This document shows, one piece after another, positions 1 through 8,078 of a DNA stretch of 33,223 nucleotides. The stretch is from JADJTT01 sp049306275 (GTDB lineage: Bacteria > Bacteroidota > Bacteroidia > Chitinophagales > Saprospiraceae): contig JBAQQB010000147.1 of the NCBI GenBank assembly GCA_049306275.1, forward strand, positions 1 to 33,223, in the 5' to 3' direction. Within the stretch, counting starts at the first letter, position 1, and each line of letters begins with the position of its first letter. Under the pieces are notes generated by a model. That model was given only the letters and a program-made list of their open reading frames with translations. It searched no databases and was not told where the DNA came from. Position numbers and translations under genes: made by a program.

Positions 1-76
1 CCCCTTCACCCTTCACCCTTCACCCTTCACCCTCCACACTCCACACTCCACACTCCACACTCCACTCTCCACCCTT
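1..76. repeat. CCCTTCA / CTCCACA heptamer tandem tract
   Basis: The first 30 bases are about four copies of the heptamer CCCTTCA. These are followed by about five copies of a related heptamer (CTCCACA/CCACACT) and a degenerate end. The first 23 bases are identical to bases 25141-25163 at the end of rimO, and a decayed version lies at 14660-14694. Confidence 0.85.
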
Positions 77-744
77 CAATCACCCTCGAATCCGGCCCCT
101 TCGCCACCGCCGGCCTGCGCTCGGCCGGGTTCTCAGGAGCGTTGGTTCTTGGTCATACCTTCGGTAAATCAGCTTGGGGTATACAGGGCGGCCTGGGTTA
201 TTCCTATTTCAACAATCCCTTCCCGGTGGCCGCATTGACCCAGAATAACCGCGCAGAAGACTTCCAGGAACTGGAGATCGGCAATGGAACTACTCCTGTC
301 AATTTTGACACCGCCGGCTCCGTAGAAGCCTTTGCCTCTTCGGCCGATTCTACCGTTTCTCGCCTGCATTACCTGGATATTCCGGTATTGGCCACCAGAA
401 AGCTGGGCCAGCGCTGGCAGCTCCAGGCAGGGGCAAGCCTGGGCCTGCTCCTGGCCTCCCGCACCGAAACTGGTTTTGACGCTGGCTACGGGTTGGTTTC
501 GGGAAAGGTGCAAAGGTTGTACGACGACCAGGTTACCGGTGAATTTTCCGGCGCCGAGGCGGCGGCGGCCCTGTCGCGGTTGCGCATCGCTAACCCCTCT
601 ATCCAGGCTGGTATCGCTTATTTCCCGCACCCGAGATGGAGCATCGGACTGCAAATCAACGCAGCCCTGCTGGACGCGATGCCGGACTGGCCGGGCAGGC
701 AATCGCTCAATAAAGCGCAATTGAAACTGGGGTACAGGTTTTAA
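1..744 (+). CDS. Outer-membrane beta-barrel protein, C-terminal part (5' end outside window)
   Basis: The reading frame is open from the first base to the stop at 742-744, so the gene is probably cut by the window edge. A TTG at 142 would be an internal start but has no supporting signal. The C-terminal ~200 residues look like a small outer-membrane beta-barrel: alternating polar and hydrophobic short strands, Gly/Tyr-rich turns, and a last strand ending LKLGYRF with the terminal aromatic residue typical of barrels inserted by the Bam machinery. Upstream, the frame runs through a heptamer repeat (1-76) that would encode a Pro/His/Ser/Thr-rich linker. Such barrels in Bacteroidota are often attached to an N-terminal domain, which is not visible here. 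Whether the repeat is translated cannot be decided from this window. Substrate or role unknown. Confidence 0.7.
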   Translation, partial: PLHPSPFTLHPPHSTLHTPHSTLHPSITLESGPFATAGLRSAGFSGALVLGHTFGKSAWGIQGGLGYSYFNNPFPVAALTQNNRAEDFQELEIGNGTTPVNFDTAGSVEAFASSADSTVSRLHYLDIPVLATRKLGQRWQLQAGASLGLLLASRTETGFDAGYGLVSGKVQRLYDDQVTGEFSGAEAAAALSRLRIANPSIQAGIAYFPHPRWSIGLQINAALLDAMPDWPGRQSLNKAQLKLGYRF

Positions 745-745
745 G

Positions 746-777
746 TTGGATTTTCCGGGCCGGATTCCCTATTTTTG
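746..777 (+). promoter_or_regulatory. Bacteroidota-type promoter for the cytochrome gene
   Basis: A -7 box TATTTTTG at 770-777 fits TAnnTTTG. It lies 21 nt downstream of a TTG at 746-748 (-33 element) and 19 nt upstream of the ATG at 797. This matches the known sigma-ABfr-type promoter pattern. Confidence 0.5.
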
Positions 778-796
778 AAATTGCAAAATCCGGCTC

Positions 797-2737
797 ATGA
801 CCCGACAGTTCACCTTTTTCCTGCTACTGGCCTTTTTCGTTGGCCTGCTTTCTTTCCTGCCCATCAACCACCCTCAGGCCAAATTCCATTCGGCCAGTGA
901 GCTGGATGCTTTCAGACGAATGGGGTCTCCCGAATTTACGCTCGACACCTCGCTTTTATTCCCGCATTCCAACTCCTGCTCCGGCTGCCACGGCTTCGAC
1001 GTCAACGGCCACGCTTCGCTGACGGCAGATGGACAGGATGTCAACGTGCACGACGACTGGAGCGCCACACTCATGGCCAACGCGGCCAAAGACCCCTTCT
1101 GGCGTGCCAAGGTAAGCCATGAAATCCTCGTCAACCCTGCCCACAGCGCCGAGCTCCAAACCAAGTGCACCTCCTGCCATGCGCCGCAAGGGCACTACAC
1201 GGCTATCCTGCGCGGCGCCGATCATTACTCCATGGCCGATCTGCTGGCTGATACCATTGGGCTCGACGGCGTGTCGTGCGGGGCTTGTCACATGCAATCC
1301 ACCGAACAACTGGGTTTTCTCAACTCCGGCAACCTGCGCTTCGACACCAACCGGGTGATGTACGGGCCCTTTGAGATTCCCTTCTCCGCGCCCATGATCC
1401 AGTATGTAGGATTTGAGCCGCTCTACAGCGAGCACATCAACGACGCGGGCATTTGCGCCGGCTGCCACACCCTGATCACGCAAACGGTCGACCTGCAAGG
1501 CAATTTCACCGGCCAGGACTTTGTGGAACAAGCCACCTACCACGAATGGCTCAACTCGGATTACGACCCGGGCAACGTCAGCTGCCAGGAATGCCACATG
1601 CCCAGACTGGAAGAGCCCATCGTCATCTCTTCCAACTACCTCTTCCTCGAAGGGCGCGAACCTTTTGGACAGCACGAACTGGTAGGCGCTAACACGGCCA
1701 TGCTCAAGATAATGAAAGAGCACCGCGAAGCCCTGGACATCACCGCCACGGAAGCCGCTTTCGAAGAAACCATCGCCAAAACCCTGGCCATGTTGCAGGA
1801 GCGGTCGGTAGAGGCCGTCCTGGAATTCGACGATTCGCGCAATGATACCGCATTTTTCAACCTCACTCTTTACAATAAAGCCGGCCATAAATTCCCCTCC
1901 GGCTACCCCAGCCGCCGCGCTTTTGTCGAACTGCTGGTCATCAAAGAGGGGGGAGATACGCTGTTCCACTCCGGCCGCCTTGACGAAAACTGGGAGGTGA
2001 ATGGCCTCGACGAGCCTTTTGAGCCCCACCACGACCTCATCGGCAACCCCAATCAGGTACAGGTCTACGAAACCGTGATCGCTGACGTGACGGGGGCTTT
2101 CACCACCGTGCTGGAGCGGGCCGCTACCACCCTGAAAGACAACCGCTTGCCGCCTCAGGGATTCACTACCTCACACCCCGCATACGATACCACCAAAATC
2201 GTCGGCGAAGCCGGGACCGATCCCAACTTCAACTGGCAAAACGGACAGGAAGGGAGCGGGGCCGACCGCATCACCTACGGCATTCCGCTCTCGGGCTATG
2301 TCGGCGACCTGCGCGTGGAAATGCGCCTCCACTACCAGTCCCTGCCCCCGCGCTGGATGGCCCCGGTACTGGCAGAAGACACGCCCGAGATCAATTTCTT
2401 CAAAGACCTCTTTGAAACCGCCGACAAAAGTACGGTCATCGTAGCCGAGAAGGCGTTGGACGATGTCTTCGTCATGGGCGGCACGGGAACTACAACAAAG
2501 AAAATTCCCCGGGACTGGATCAGCGTTTTCCCCAATCCCACATTTGGAGAGCAACTTGAAGTGAGGGTGAATAATGGTTTGGAAATCAAACAGATAAGGG
2601 TTTTTGATGCAACCGGGAAAGAAGTCTGGAAGGGTAGGGGGGCAGAAAGAACGGTCCGCCTGCCCAACCGGGGCGTGTATTTTCTCGAAATACAAACAGC
2701 GCGTGGCTTGTGGACCGAAAAGGTTGTCAGGGATTGA
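797..2737 (+). CDS. Secreted multiheme (penta-heme) cytochrome c with T9SS sorting domain
   Basis: This 646-residue protein begins with a clear signal peptide (residues 1 to ~28, hydrophobic core FFLLLAFFVGLLSFL). It has five CXXCH heme c attachment motifs, with first cysteines at about residues 61, 124, 161, 220 and 263. All are in the N-terminal half, together with many extra His residues that could be distal ligands. The spacing resembles cytochrome c554-like multiheme proteins. The C-terminal ~80 residues form a type A T9SS sorting domain (VFPNPTFGE near the start, GVYFLEIQT, final KVVRD), so the protein is predicted to be exported, loaded with heme in the periplasm, and then moved to the cell surface. 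Residues ~330-540 form a beta-rich region of unknown role. Electron-transfer function is inferred; the partner is not encoded nearby. The next gene starts 27 nt after the stop. Confidence 0.85.
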   Translation: MTRQFTFFLLLAFFVGLLSFLPINHPQAKFHSASELDAFRRMGSPEFTLDTSLLFPHSNSCSGCHGFDVNGHASLTADGQDVNVHDDWSATLMANAAKDPFWRAKVSHEILVNPAHSAELQTKCTSCHAPQGHYTAILRGADHYSMADLLADTIGLDGVSCGACHMQSTEQLGFLNSGNLRFDTNRVMYGPFEIPFSAPMIQYVGFEPLYSEHINDAGICAGCHTLITQTVDLQGNFTGQDFVEQATYHEWLNSDYDPGNVSCQECHMPRLEEPIVISSNYLFLEGREPFGQHELVGANTAMLKIMKEHREALDITATEAAFEETIAKTLAMLQERSVEAVLEFDDSRNDTAFFNLTLYNKAGHKFPSGYPSRRAFVELLVIKEGGDTLFHSGRLDENWEVNGLDEPFEPHHDLIGNPNQVQVYETVIADVTGAFTTVLERAATTLKDNRLPPQGFTTSHPAYDTTKIVGEAGTDPNFNWQNGQEGSGADRITYGIPLSGYVGDLRVEMRLHYQSLPPRWMAPVLAEDTPEINFFKDLFETADKSTVIVAEKALDDVFVMGGTGTTTKKIPRDWISVFPNPTFGEQLEVRVNNGLEIKQIRVFDATGKEVWKGRGAERTVRLPNRGVYFLEIQTARGLWTEKVVRD

Positions 2738-2764
2738 GAATATTTTTATTAGCTTAGCCTTTGA

Positions 2765-4792
2765 ATGAAGCCGCCAAAGGAATTTATCATATTGATCGGT
2801 AAGCAGAGCCTCTACTTTGGCGAAGGTCGCCACAAGGACACCCAGAATTTGCAGAAAGGGGAGGTCAAAGGCTCAGAAATAGAGCTTTACATCGCCAACT
2901 TGTTGCGGCGCATCATCAACCTGAAGAACCAGAACGAACTGCTCACCCGGGAGGATATCTCGCGCCTGGGCCGTATGCTCTACAACTTCCTCAAGGAGTG
3001 GAACCTCGACGTGGCCTTCCGCCGGTTCTACCGTGAGATCGCTGAGATCGACCCTTCGGGGCCCGGCTTCGGACGGATCTACCTGGAATTCATCGAAGAC
3101 GCCGACCTGCTGGCCCTGCTGCCCTGGGAGTTTTTGTCGTACGGCGAAAAAGACGATTTCCTGGGCGCCCATCAGGAGGTCAAGTTCGACCTCATCAGGC
3201 GTTACGCCTTTCATGCTGATAAGGCCGTATTTTCCTATTCTCCAAAGCCTGAGCCATCCGGCAAACTGAAGGTCCTGCTCATCCACGCGGAGCCTGCCGG
3301 CAGGCCCTTCGAGGGCGATCAGCTGGCAGCCTTCCTGGAATCGCTGCAACAGCAGCAACTGATCAGCCTGGAGGTCATCGCGCAGCCTTCTTTCGACAGC
3401 TTTCCTGCCGAAATCGCAGCCCTGGCCCAAAAGGGCTTTTTTCCCGACCTCATCCACTTCGCGGGCTATGGGGAGATCAATGAGGGGAAAGGATATGCCG
3501 GTTTTATAGACCCCGGCGACGACAGCAAGGCCGACTGGGTCGAAGACCGGCAATTGATCAGCTTCCTGGCGCCTTTGTGGAGCAGGGTCAAACTCGTCTT
3601 TTTGCATACCTGCGAAGGCGGGATGGTAGGCGATTACGGCGCCAAAACCGGCCTGGGCCTGCAAATGCTCAGGCAAAAAATTCCGGCCCTGGTCACCATG
3701 CAGGCGCCGGTCAAGCCGCTTGTGGCCCTCGATTTTGCCAGGGTTTTCTACGAAAGCCTTCTCAGCGGCGCCGATATCGGCAGGGCAGTGACGGCCGGGC
3801 GGAAAAAACTCTGCTTCGAACTGCAGGAAAACAACAGTCCGGGTGGTTTCAACAAGCGCTTCAACCCATACGGAGAAAAATCCTTTGGCCTGCCCGTGCT
3901 CTTCATCACCACTGAAGAGCCCTTCCCCCTGATCGCGCCGGAGGTTGAGGGCGGTAAGGAACAGGCTGCAGAAGAGGTCGTCTACTACGAATGCCAAAAC
4001 CGCCCCAACCCCCGCTGCCTGCGCATCCGGCTGGTCGAGCAGGATGAACTGGGCTGTCCGGTATGCGGCGGCCCCCTCGTGCCCTCCCAGAAAACAGCGG
4101 CCCAGCCGGCCCAGTCGGGGCAAAGCCTCCGGGTGCCCACTCCTGGAAAATCAAAGGCGGGAAAAGCCCCGGCGGGAGAAGTCTTCGTGCTGCCCGGCCA
4201 AAACGGCCGCAAAAAAGAGGCAGCCCCGTCCGAACTCGTTATTCTCTTCCTCGCTGCCAATCCCAAGGATACCTCCCGCCTGCGCTTCGACGAAGAGGCT
4301 CGCAGGATCAAGGAAGCGCTGGGGCGCAGCAAATACCGCGACAAGTTCAGGCTGATACAGGAAATGGCTGTACAGATACCCGACCTGAGGAGGGCCCTGC
4401 TCGACAATTCGCCGGGCATCATACACTTCACCGGGCATGGCACCAACCTGGGGCGCATTTATCTGGAAGACGCCACCGGCAACGCCCAGGAAGTGTCGGC
4501 CGAAGCCCTGGGCAATTTCCTCAAATTGTTCCGGGAGCATATCCGGGCCGTAGTCCTGAACGCCTGTTATTCGGAAGAACAGGCCAAAGAGATCGTCAAG
4601 CACGGCATCCCGGTGGTCGGCATGAAATCGGAAGTGCCGGACAAGGCGGGGGTGGAGTTCTCCGAAGCCTTCTACGACGCACTGGGCGCCGGCAAGAGCC
4701 TGGAGTTCGCCTTCGAACTGGGCTGCAGCGCCATCGAAATGTACAATTTGAGTAAGGACGATATACCCCGATTGCTCAAACCAGAAAATTGA
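2765..4792 (+). CDS. Tandem CHAT-domain (caspase-like) protein with central zinc ribbon
   Basis: This 675-residue protein has no signal peptide or membrane segment and is probably cytoplasmic. Residues ~40-385 form a first CHAT domain: the family motif LPWEFL (119-124), then LIHFAGYGE (229-237) where the catalytic GHG is expected, and LHTCEGG with Cys283. Residues 410-434 carry four cysteines (C410, C418, C431, C434; CPVCGG) resembling a zinc ribbon. A Pro/Ala/Lys linker follows (~440-490). Residues ~490-665 form a second, short CHAT domain with HFTGHG (His558) and NACYSE (Cys601), a plausible His-Cys dyad. CHAT proteins are C14-clan caspase relatives that act as effectors in bacterial conflict and cell-death systems. 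The large TPR gene starts 9 nt downstream. A weak -7-like TATTTTTA at 2741-2748 exists, but no convincing promoter. Substrate and trigger unknown. Domain calls are firm; the defence role is inferred. Confidence 0.85.
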   Translation: MKPPKEFIILIGKQSLYFGEGRHKDTQNLQKGEVKGSEIELYIANLLRRIINLKNQNELLTREDISRLGRMLYNFLKEWNLDVAFRRFYREIAEIDPSGPGFGRIYLEFIEDADLLALLPWEFLSYGEKDDFLGAHQEVKFDLIRRYAFHADKAVFSYSPKPEPSGKLKVLLIHAEPAGRPFEGDQLAAFLESLQQQQLISLEVIAQPSFDSFPAEIAALAQKGFFPDLIHFAGYGEINEGKGYAGFIDPGDDSKADWVEDRQLISFLAPLWSRVKLVFLHTCEGGMVGDYGAKTGLGLQMLRQKIPALVTMQAPVKPLVALDFARVFYESLLSGADIGRAVTAGRKKLCFELQENNSPGGFNKRFNPYGEKSFGLPVLFITTEEPFPLIAPEVEGGKEQAAEEVVYYECQNRPNPRCLRIRLVEQDELGCPVCGGPLVPSQKTAAQPAQSGQSLRVPTPGKSKAGKAPAGEVFVLPGQNGRKKEAAPSELVILFLAANPKDTSRLRFDEEARRIKEALGRSKYRDKFRLIQEMAVQIPDLRRALLDNSPGIIHFTGHGTNLGRIYLEDATGNAQEVSAEALGNFLKLFREHIRAVVLNACYSEEQAKEIVKHGIPVVGMKSEVPDKAGVEFSEAFYDALGAGKSLEFAFELGCSAIEMYNLSKDDIPRLLKPEN

Positions 4793-4801
4793 TCACCAGC
4801 C

Positions 4802-7800
4802 ATGAAAGAGGAATTCCTTTCCAGGGCGCTAGCAGAAACGTACTTCCAGGCCGCGATGTCGGGCCGGGACATGCGTCGCGTGGCCGATCAGCTGGAGACC
4901 CTAAGGGCCTCCATTCTGGAGAAAAACCTCTACCAGGCCTGGCGCGACGTCGACCGGGCAGTCGGCACGGCCCTGTTGCAGGAGAACGAGGAGCTTTTCG
5001 ACATCCTCGACAGCTTCCGCAAAGCCTTCGTCGGCTGGGCCTGGGAAATGATCAGGCAACAGGTACGGGAAATTTGGAAGGAAGACCCGGTCAACGGCTG
5101 GGAAGCTTTTCTGCAACACTACGCAGGATCGCTGTCGCACTGGCGCTTCCAGATCTACTCCGAACTTCCCGGCGAATTTGGCGTCGATGAGATCCCGGAG
5201 CAATACCTCGACTTTTTCCTCCGCATCCTGCATACCACGCCCTATATGCTGGAGTCACGCTGGGACCAAACCTTCGGACTTTTTCTCGAACTCGCTGAAC
5301 TCCCGTTCATCACCCCGGAGCAACGCGTGAACCTGCTCTGCTCGGCAGGGCAGATCGAATTGTACTTCTTTTCCCGCAACGAAGAGGCCCGGGCGCTGTT
5401 TGAACGCGCAAGGGAGACCGAACAAAAGGCAGGCAAGGCTTTTGCCCGCACCGAGCAATCTTTTGGCGAGCTCTGGCTCGCCGAGTGGAAAATGGACGAG
5501 GCGCGGAATGCCTTCCAAAAGGCCTCCATGATCGACCCGCAGAACGAGATAGCGCTGCTCTATATGGGCGACACATACAAAGAAGAAGGCCGGTACAACA
5601 TCGCCGAAGCCTGGTACGAGGACGCAAAGAGCATTTTCCCCGGCAGCACCGACGTGCAGTCGCGCCTGATCAGACTGTATGAGAAACGCGATTACTTCCG
5701 CGACCACGATCCCGCGCTGATCCGCAAGTATGTAGAACGGATCGGCCGCCTGCTGCCCATCGAAAAGTATACCGCCCTTACCGACGCAGGCTTTGCATTC
5801 CAGTCCAACGACCGCTTCGACGAAGCGGAAGCCTGGTTCCGGGAAGCAATCCAGCTCGACCCGCGCCGCGGCAATGCCTGGGTTAACCTGGGGTACGTTC
5901 TGGAGAAAAAAGGGCAATACGAAGAGTCGGAGAAAGCATTCAAAAAGGCCCTCCAGTTTGGCCCTGACTACTTCGACGCCCAGTGGGGCCTGGCCTTCCT
6001 GTTTGAAAGCAGGGAGAGCAAAGAAGAAGACGCCATCCGTACCCTGGAGACCTGTCTCTCCCTGCGCCCAAGCTGGGAAGTCTACATTCTGCCCCGCATC
6101 TCGGAATTGCACTGGAAAACCGGACGCCGGGAACAGGCGAATGCCATCCTGTTTGACTGCTTGCGAAAATTCCCCGCCCAGGACGCCGAGCCCCTGCGTA
6201 TCCTCCACGAGCGCGTCAACCAACTGGATGAAGAGCCTGCCATGCAACTGCTGGAACAGATACGCCAGGCTCGCGGAGAGGCCTATGCCGACAATTTCGC
6301 CAACCGGGCGGGCAACGTCAGGTTTCAGTACCAGAAATACGAGGAGGCTGCTGAATTTTACCGCGAAGCCATCCGCATCAACGCATCCGTGCCCATCTAC
6401 CACTACAACCTGGGCCTGGCCATGGACCGCCTCGACCGTCTCGAAGAAGCGGAGGCGGCATTCGCCAATTACCTCGGACTCGACCAGGCGCCCGATGCCG
6501 ACAACCTCAACAGTATCGGGGTATTTTACTACAAAAAACGGCAGGACAACGAAAAGGCCCTCGGGTTCTACCAGCGCGCCATTCAGGCCAATCCGCACAA
6601 CGATAACTATTTCTATAACCAGGCCCTCGTGCAGGAAAAGCTGGGGCAGTGGAGCGATGCGGAGTCCTCCTACCGCCAGGCCATCGAATGCGACCCTGAA
6701 GATCCGGAGAACTACAACGGGCTGGGCGTATTCTACTACGGCCGCCAACTGCACGAGCAGGCAGTGGAGAACTATCGCAAGGCCATCGCCATCCGGTCGG
6801 ACGAAGCTCTCTACTTTTCCAACCTCGCCCTGGCCTGCCAGGCCCTCAACAAGCCGGAGGAAGAACTCGAGGCATACCGGAAAGCGGCCAGCTTGCAGCC
6901 GAGGTATTTCCTGGAACTGGGGAGGGCCCTCTACACCCAGGGCCGCCATGCAGAGGCCGTCGAGGCTTTCGAGCATGGAGCGGATTACCTGCCGAATTTC
7001 CCCTTCAACTACGCTTACCTGTCATTGGCGCTCGAAAATACCGGGCAACCGGAAAGGGCATGGGAGGCCTTGCAGCGTGGATTGGGGAAGGATCCTTCGC
7101 TCGACGACTATTTCTACAACCGCATGGGCGTGGTCCTGTACCGGGCAGGCCGCTACGAAGAAGCCCTTCAATACTACGCCGAGGCCCTCAAGCGTGCCGA
7201 AACAGCCGTGTATTGGGAAAATGCCGGTCTGGCGCACGAGGCGGCCGGGCAGGAAAAAGAAGCGGAAGAGGCCTACCGCAAAGCTATGGCCCTGGAGCCG
7301 GCGAACGCGCAGTTTCCCAACCGCATGGGGGTTTTTCACTACGCGAACCAGCGACATGAACAGGCTGCCGGCTACTACCGGAAAGCCCTCGAACTGGATC
7401 CCCAAAACGCCATTTTCCACCACAACCTCGCCCTGGCGCTCGATGGACAGGGCCTTTGGGAGGAAGCAGAAAAAGAATACCTGGCAGCTATCGGCCTGGA
7501 TGCCAATAATGCCACTTTCCCCTCTTTTCTCGGAGTGCTTTACTTCAAGCAGGCCCGCTATGGCGAGGCCCGCGAGCAGTTCGAAAAAGCCATACAACTC
7601 GACCCAGCCAACGCCCTCAACTATGAAAACCTGGGTCTGACCCTCGAAATGCTGGGCGGCTTCGACCTGGCGGAAAAAACCTTCCAACAGACCATGGGAA
7701 TTGAACCGGAGTCGCCAGTCTTCGTCAACCGCATGGGCTTGTTCTACTTCAACAGGGGGCGGTTTGAGGATGCGGCGCCCTGGTTCCGAAAGGCATCGGA

Positions 7801-7966
7801 AATGGACCCCGGCAACGTCCTGTTTATTTCCAACCTGGGTCTGGCATATTTGGAAATGGGAAATCCGCAGGAAGCCGCTCCCTGTTTCCGAAAAGCCCTT
7901 GAGCTGAAACCCGGCGACGAGCAAATCACGGCCTGGCTAAACCTGGCAGAGGCCTACCTGCGCTAA
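4802..7966 (+). CDS. Giant TPR scaffold protein paired with the CHAT protein
   Basis: This 1054-residue, wholly helical protein has no signal peptide. Residues 1 to ~200 are helical but not TPR. From ~213 to 1038 there are about 20 tetratricopeptide repeats with the usual Gly8/Tyr11/Ala20/Ala27/Pro32 pattern, with less regular stretches near 290-320, 390-425 and 455-495. From residue 567 on, the repeats alternate between two types: xxGVFYYxxxxxEQAxxxYRKAI and NLALALxxxGxxEEAExxYxxAI. This gives seven 68-residue super-repeats. TPR solenoids bind peptides or proteins. Lying 9 nt behind the tandem CHAT gene, it is the likely partner, either holding the protease inactive, sensing a signal or presenting substrate. 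In many known systems TPR and CHAT are fused in one chain (TPR-CHAT, for example Csx29). Here they are separate, with the CHAT gene first. Start chosen at the ATG 9 nt after the previous stop. Confidence 0.85.
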   Translation: MKEEFLSRALAETYFQAAMSGRDMRRVADQLETLRASILEKNLYQAWRDVDRAVGTALLQENEELFDILDSFRKAFVGWAWEMIRQQVREIWKEDPVNGWEAFLQHYAGSLSHWRFQIYSELPGEFGVDEIPEQYLDFFLRILHTTPYMLESRWDQTFGLFLELAELPFITPEQRVNLLCSAGQIELYFFSRNEEARALFERARETEQKAGKAFARTEQSFGELWLAEWKMDEARNAFQKASMIDPQNEIALLYMGDTYKEEGRYNIAEAWYEDAKSIFPGSTDVQSRLIRLYEKRDYFRDHDPALIRKYVERIGRLLPIEKYTALTDAGFAFQSNDRFDEAEAWFREAIQLDPRRGNAWVNLGYVLEKKGQYEESEKAFKKALQFGPDYFDAQWGLAFLFESRESKEEDAIRTLETCLSLRPSWEVYILPRISELHWKTGRREQANAILFDCLRKFPAQDAEPLRILHERVNQLDEEPAMQLLEQIRQARGEAYADNFANRAGNVRFQYQKYEEAAEFYREAIRINASVPIYHYNLGLAMDRLDRLEEAEAAFANYLGLDQAPDADNLNSIGVFYYKKRQDNEKALGFYQRAIQANPHNDNYFYNQALVQEKLGQWSDAESSYRQAIECDPEDPENYNGLGVFYYGRQLHEQAVENYRKAIAIRSDEALYFSNLALACQALNKPEEELEAYRKAASLQPRYFLELGRALYTQGRHAEAVEAFEHGADYLPNFPFNYAYLSLALENTGQPERAWEALQRGLGKDPSLDDYFYNRMGVVLYRAGRYEEALQYYAEALKRAETAVYWENAGLAHEAAGQEKEAEEAYRKAMALEPANAQFPNRMGVFHYANQRHEQAAGYYRKALELDPQNAIFHHNLALALDGQGLWEEAEKEYLAAIGLDANNATFPSFLGVLYFKQARYGEAREQFEKAIQLDPANALNYENLGLTLEMLGGFDLAEKTFQQTMGIEPESPVFVNRMGLFYFNRGRFEDAAPWFRKASEMDPGNVLFISNLGLAYLEMGNPQEAAPCFRKALELKPGDEQITAWLNLAEAYLR

Positions 7967-7992
7967 ATCTCCCCCCGCGCTGATTAAAATCA

Positions 7993-8024
7993 TTGCCTGA
8001 ACCCCGGAGAAAAAATACCTTTTG
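7993..8024 (+). promoter_or_regulatory. Probable promoter of the propeller/T9SS gene
   Basis: TACCTTTTG at 8016-8024 resembles the Bacteroidota -7 box (one extra T). It lies 20 nt after a TTG at 7993-7995. The possible TTG start at 8022 falls inside this element, which argues for the downstream ATG at 8079. Confidence 0.45.
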
Positions 8025-8078
8025 CATTGGAAAATGCCCGTTTTCCTTGGATTTTTTTCACACATAAAATCCCTGGGT

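Noticed and set aside
1..76. Possible CRISPR-like array
   Set aside because: The units are 7 bp with no spacers; it is a simple tandem repeat.
956..2032. Long minus-strand frame opposite the cytochrome gene
   Set aside because: The plus strand carries signal peptide, heme motifs and sorting domain; the minus frame shows no recognisable domain.
5255..6976. 573-residue minus-strand frame opposite the TPR gene
   Set aside because: Its sequence is the antisense echo of the regular TPR codons; no domain or start signal supports it.
8022..8078. Upstream TTG start for the propeller protein
   Set aside because: It lies inside the likely -7 promoter box and adds residues that are not part of a signal peptide.
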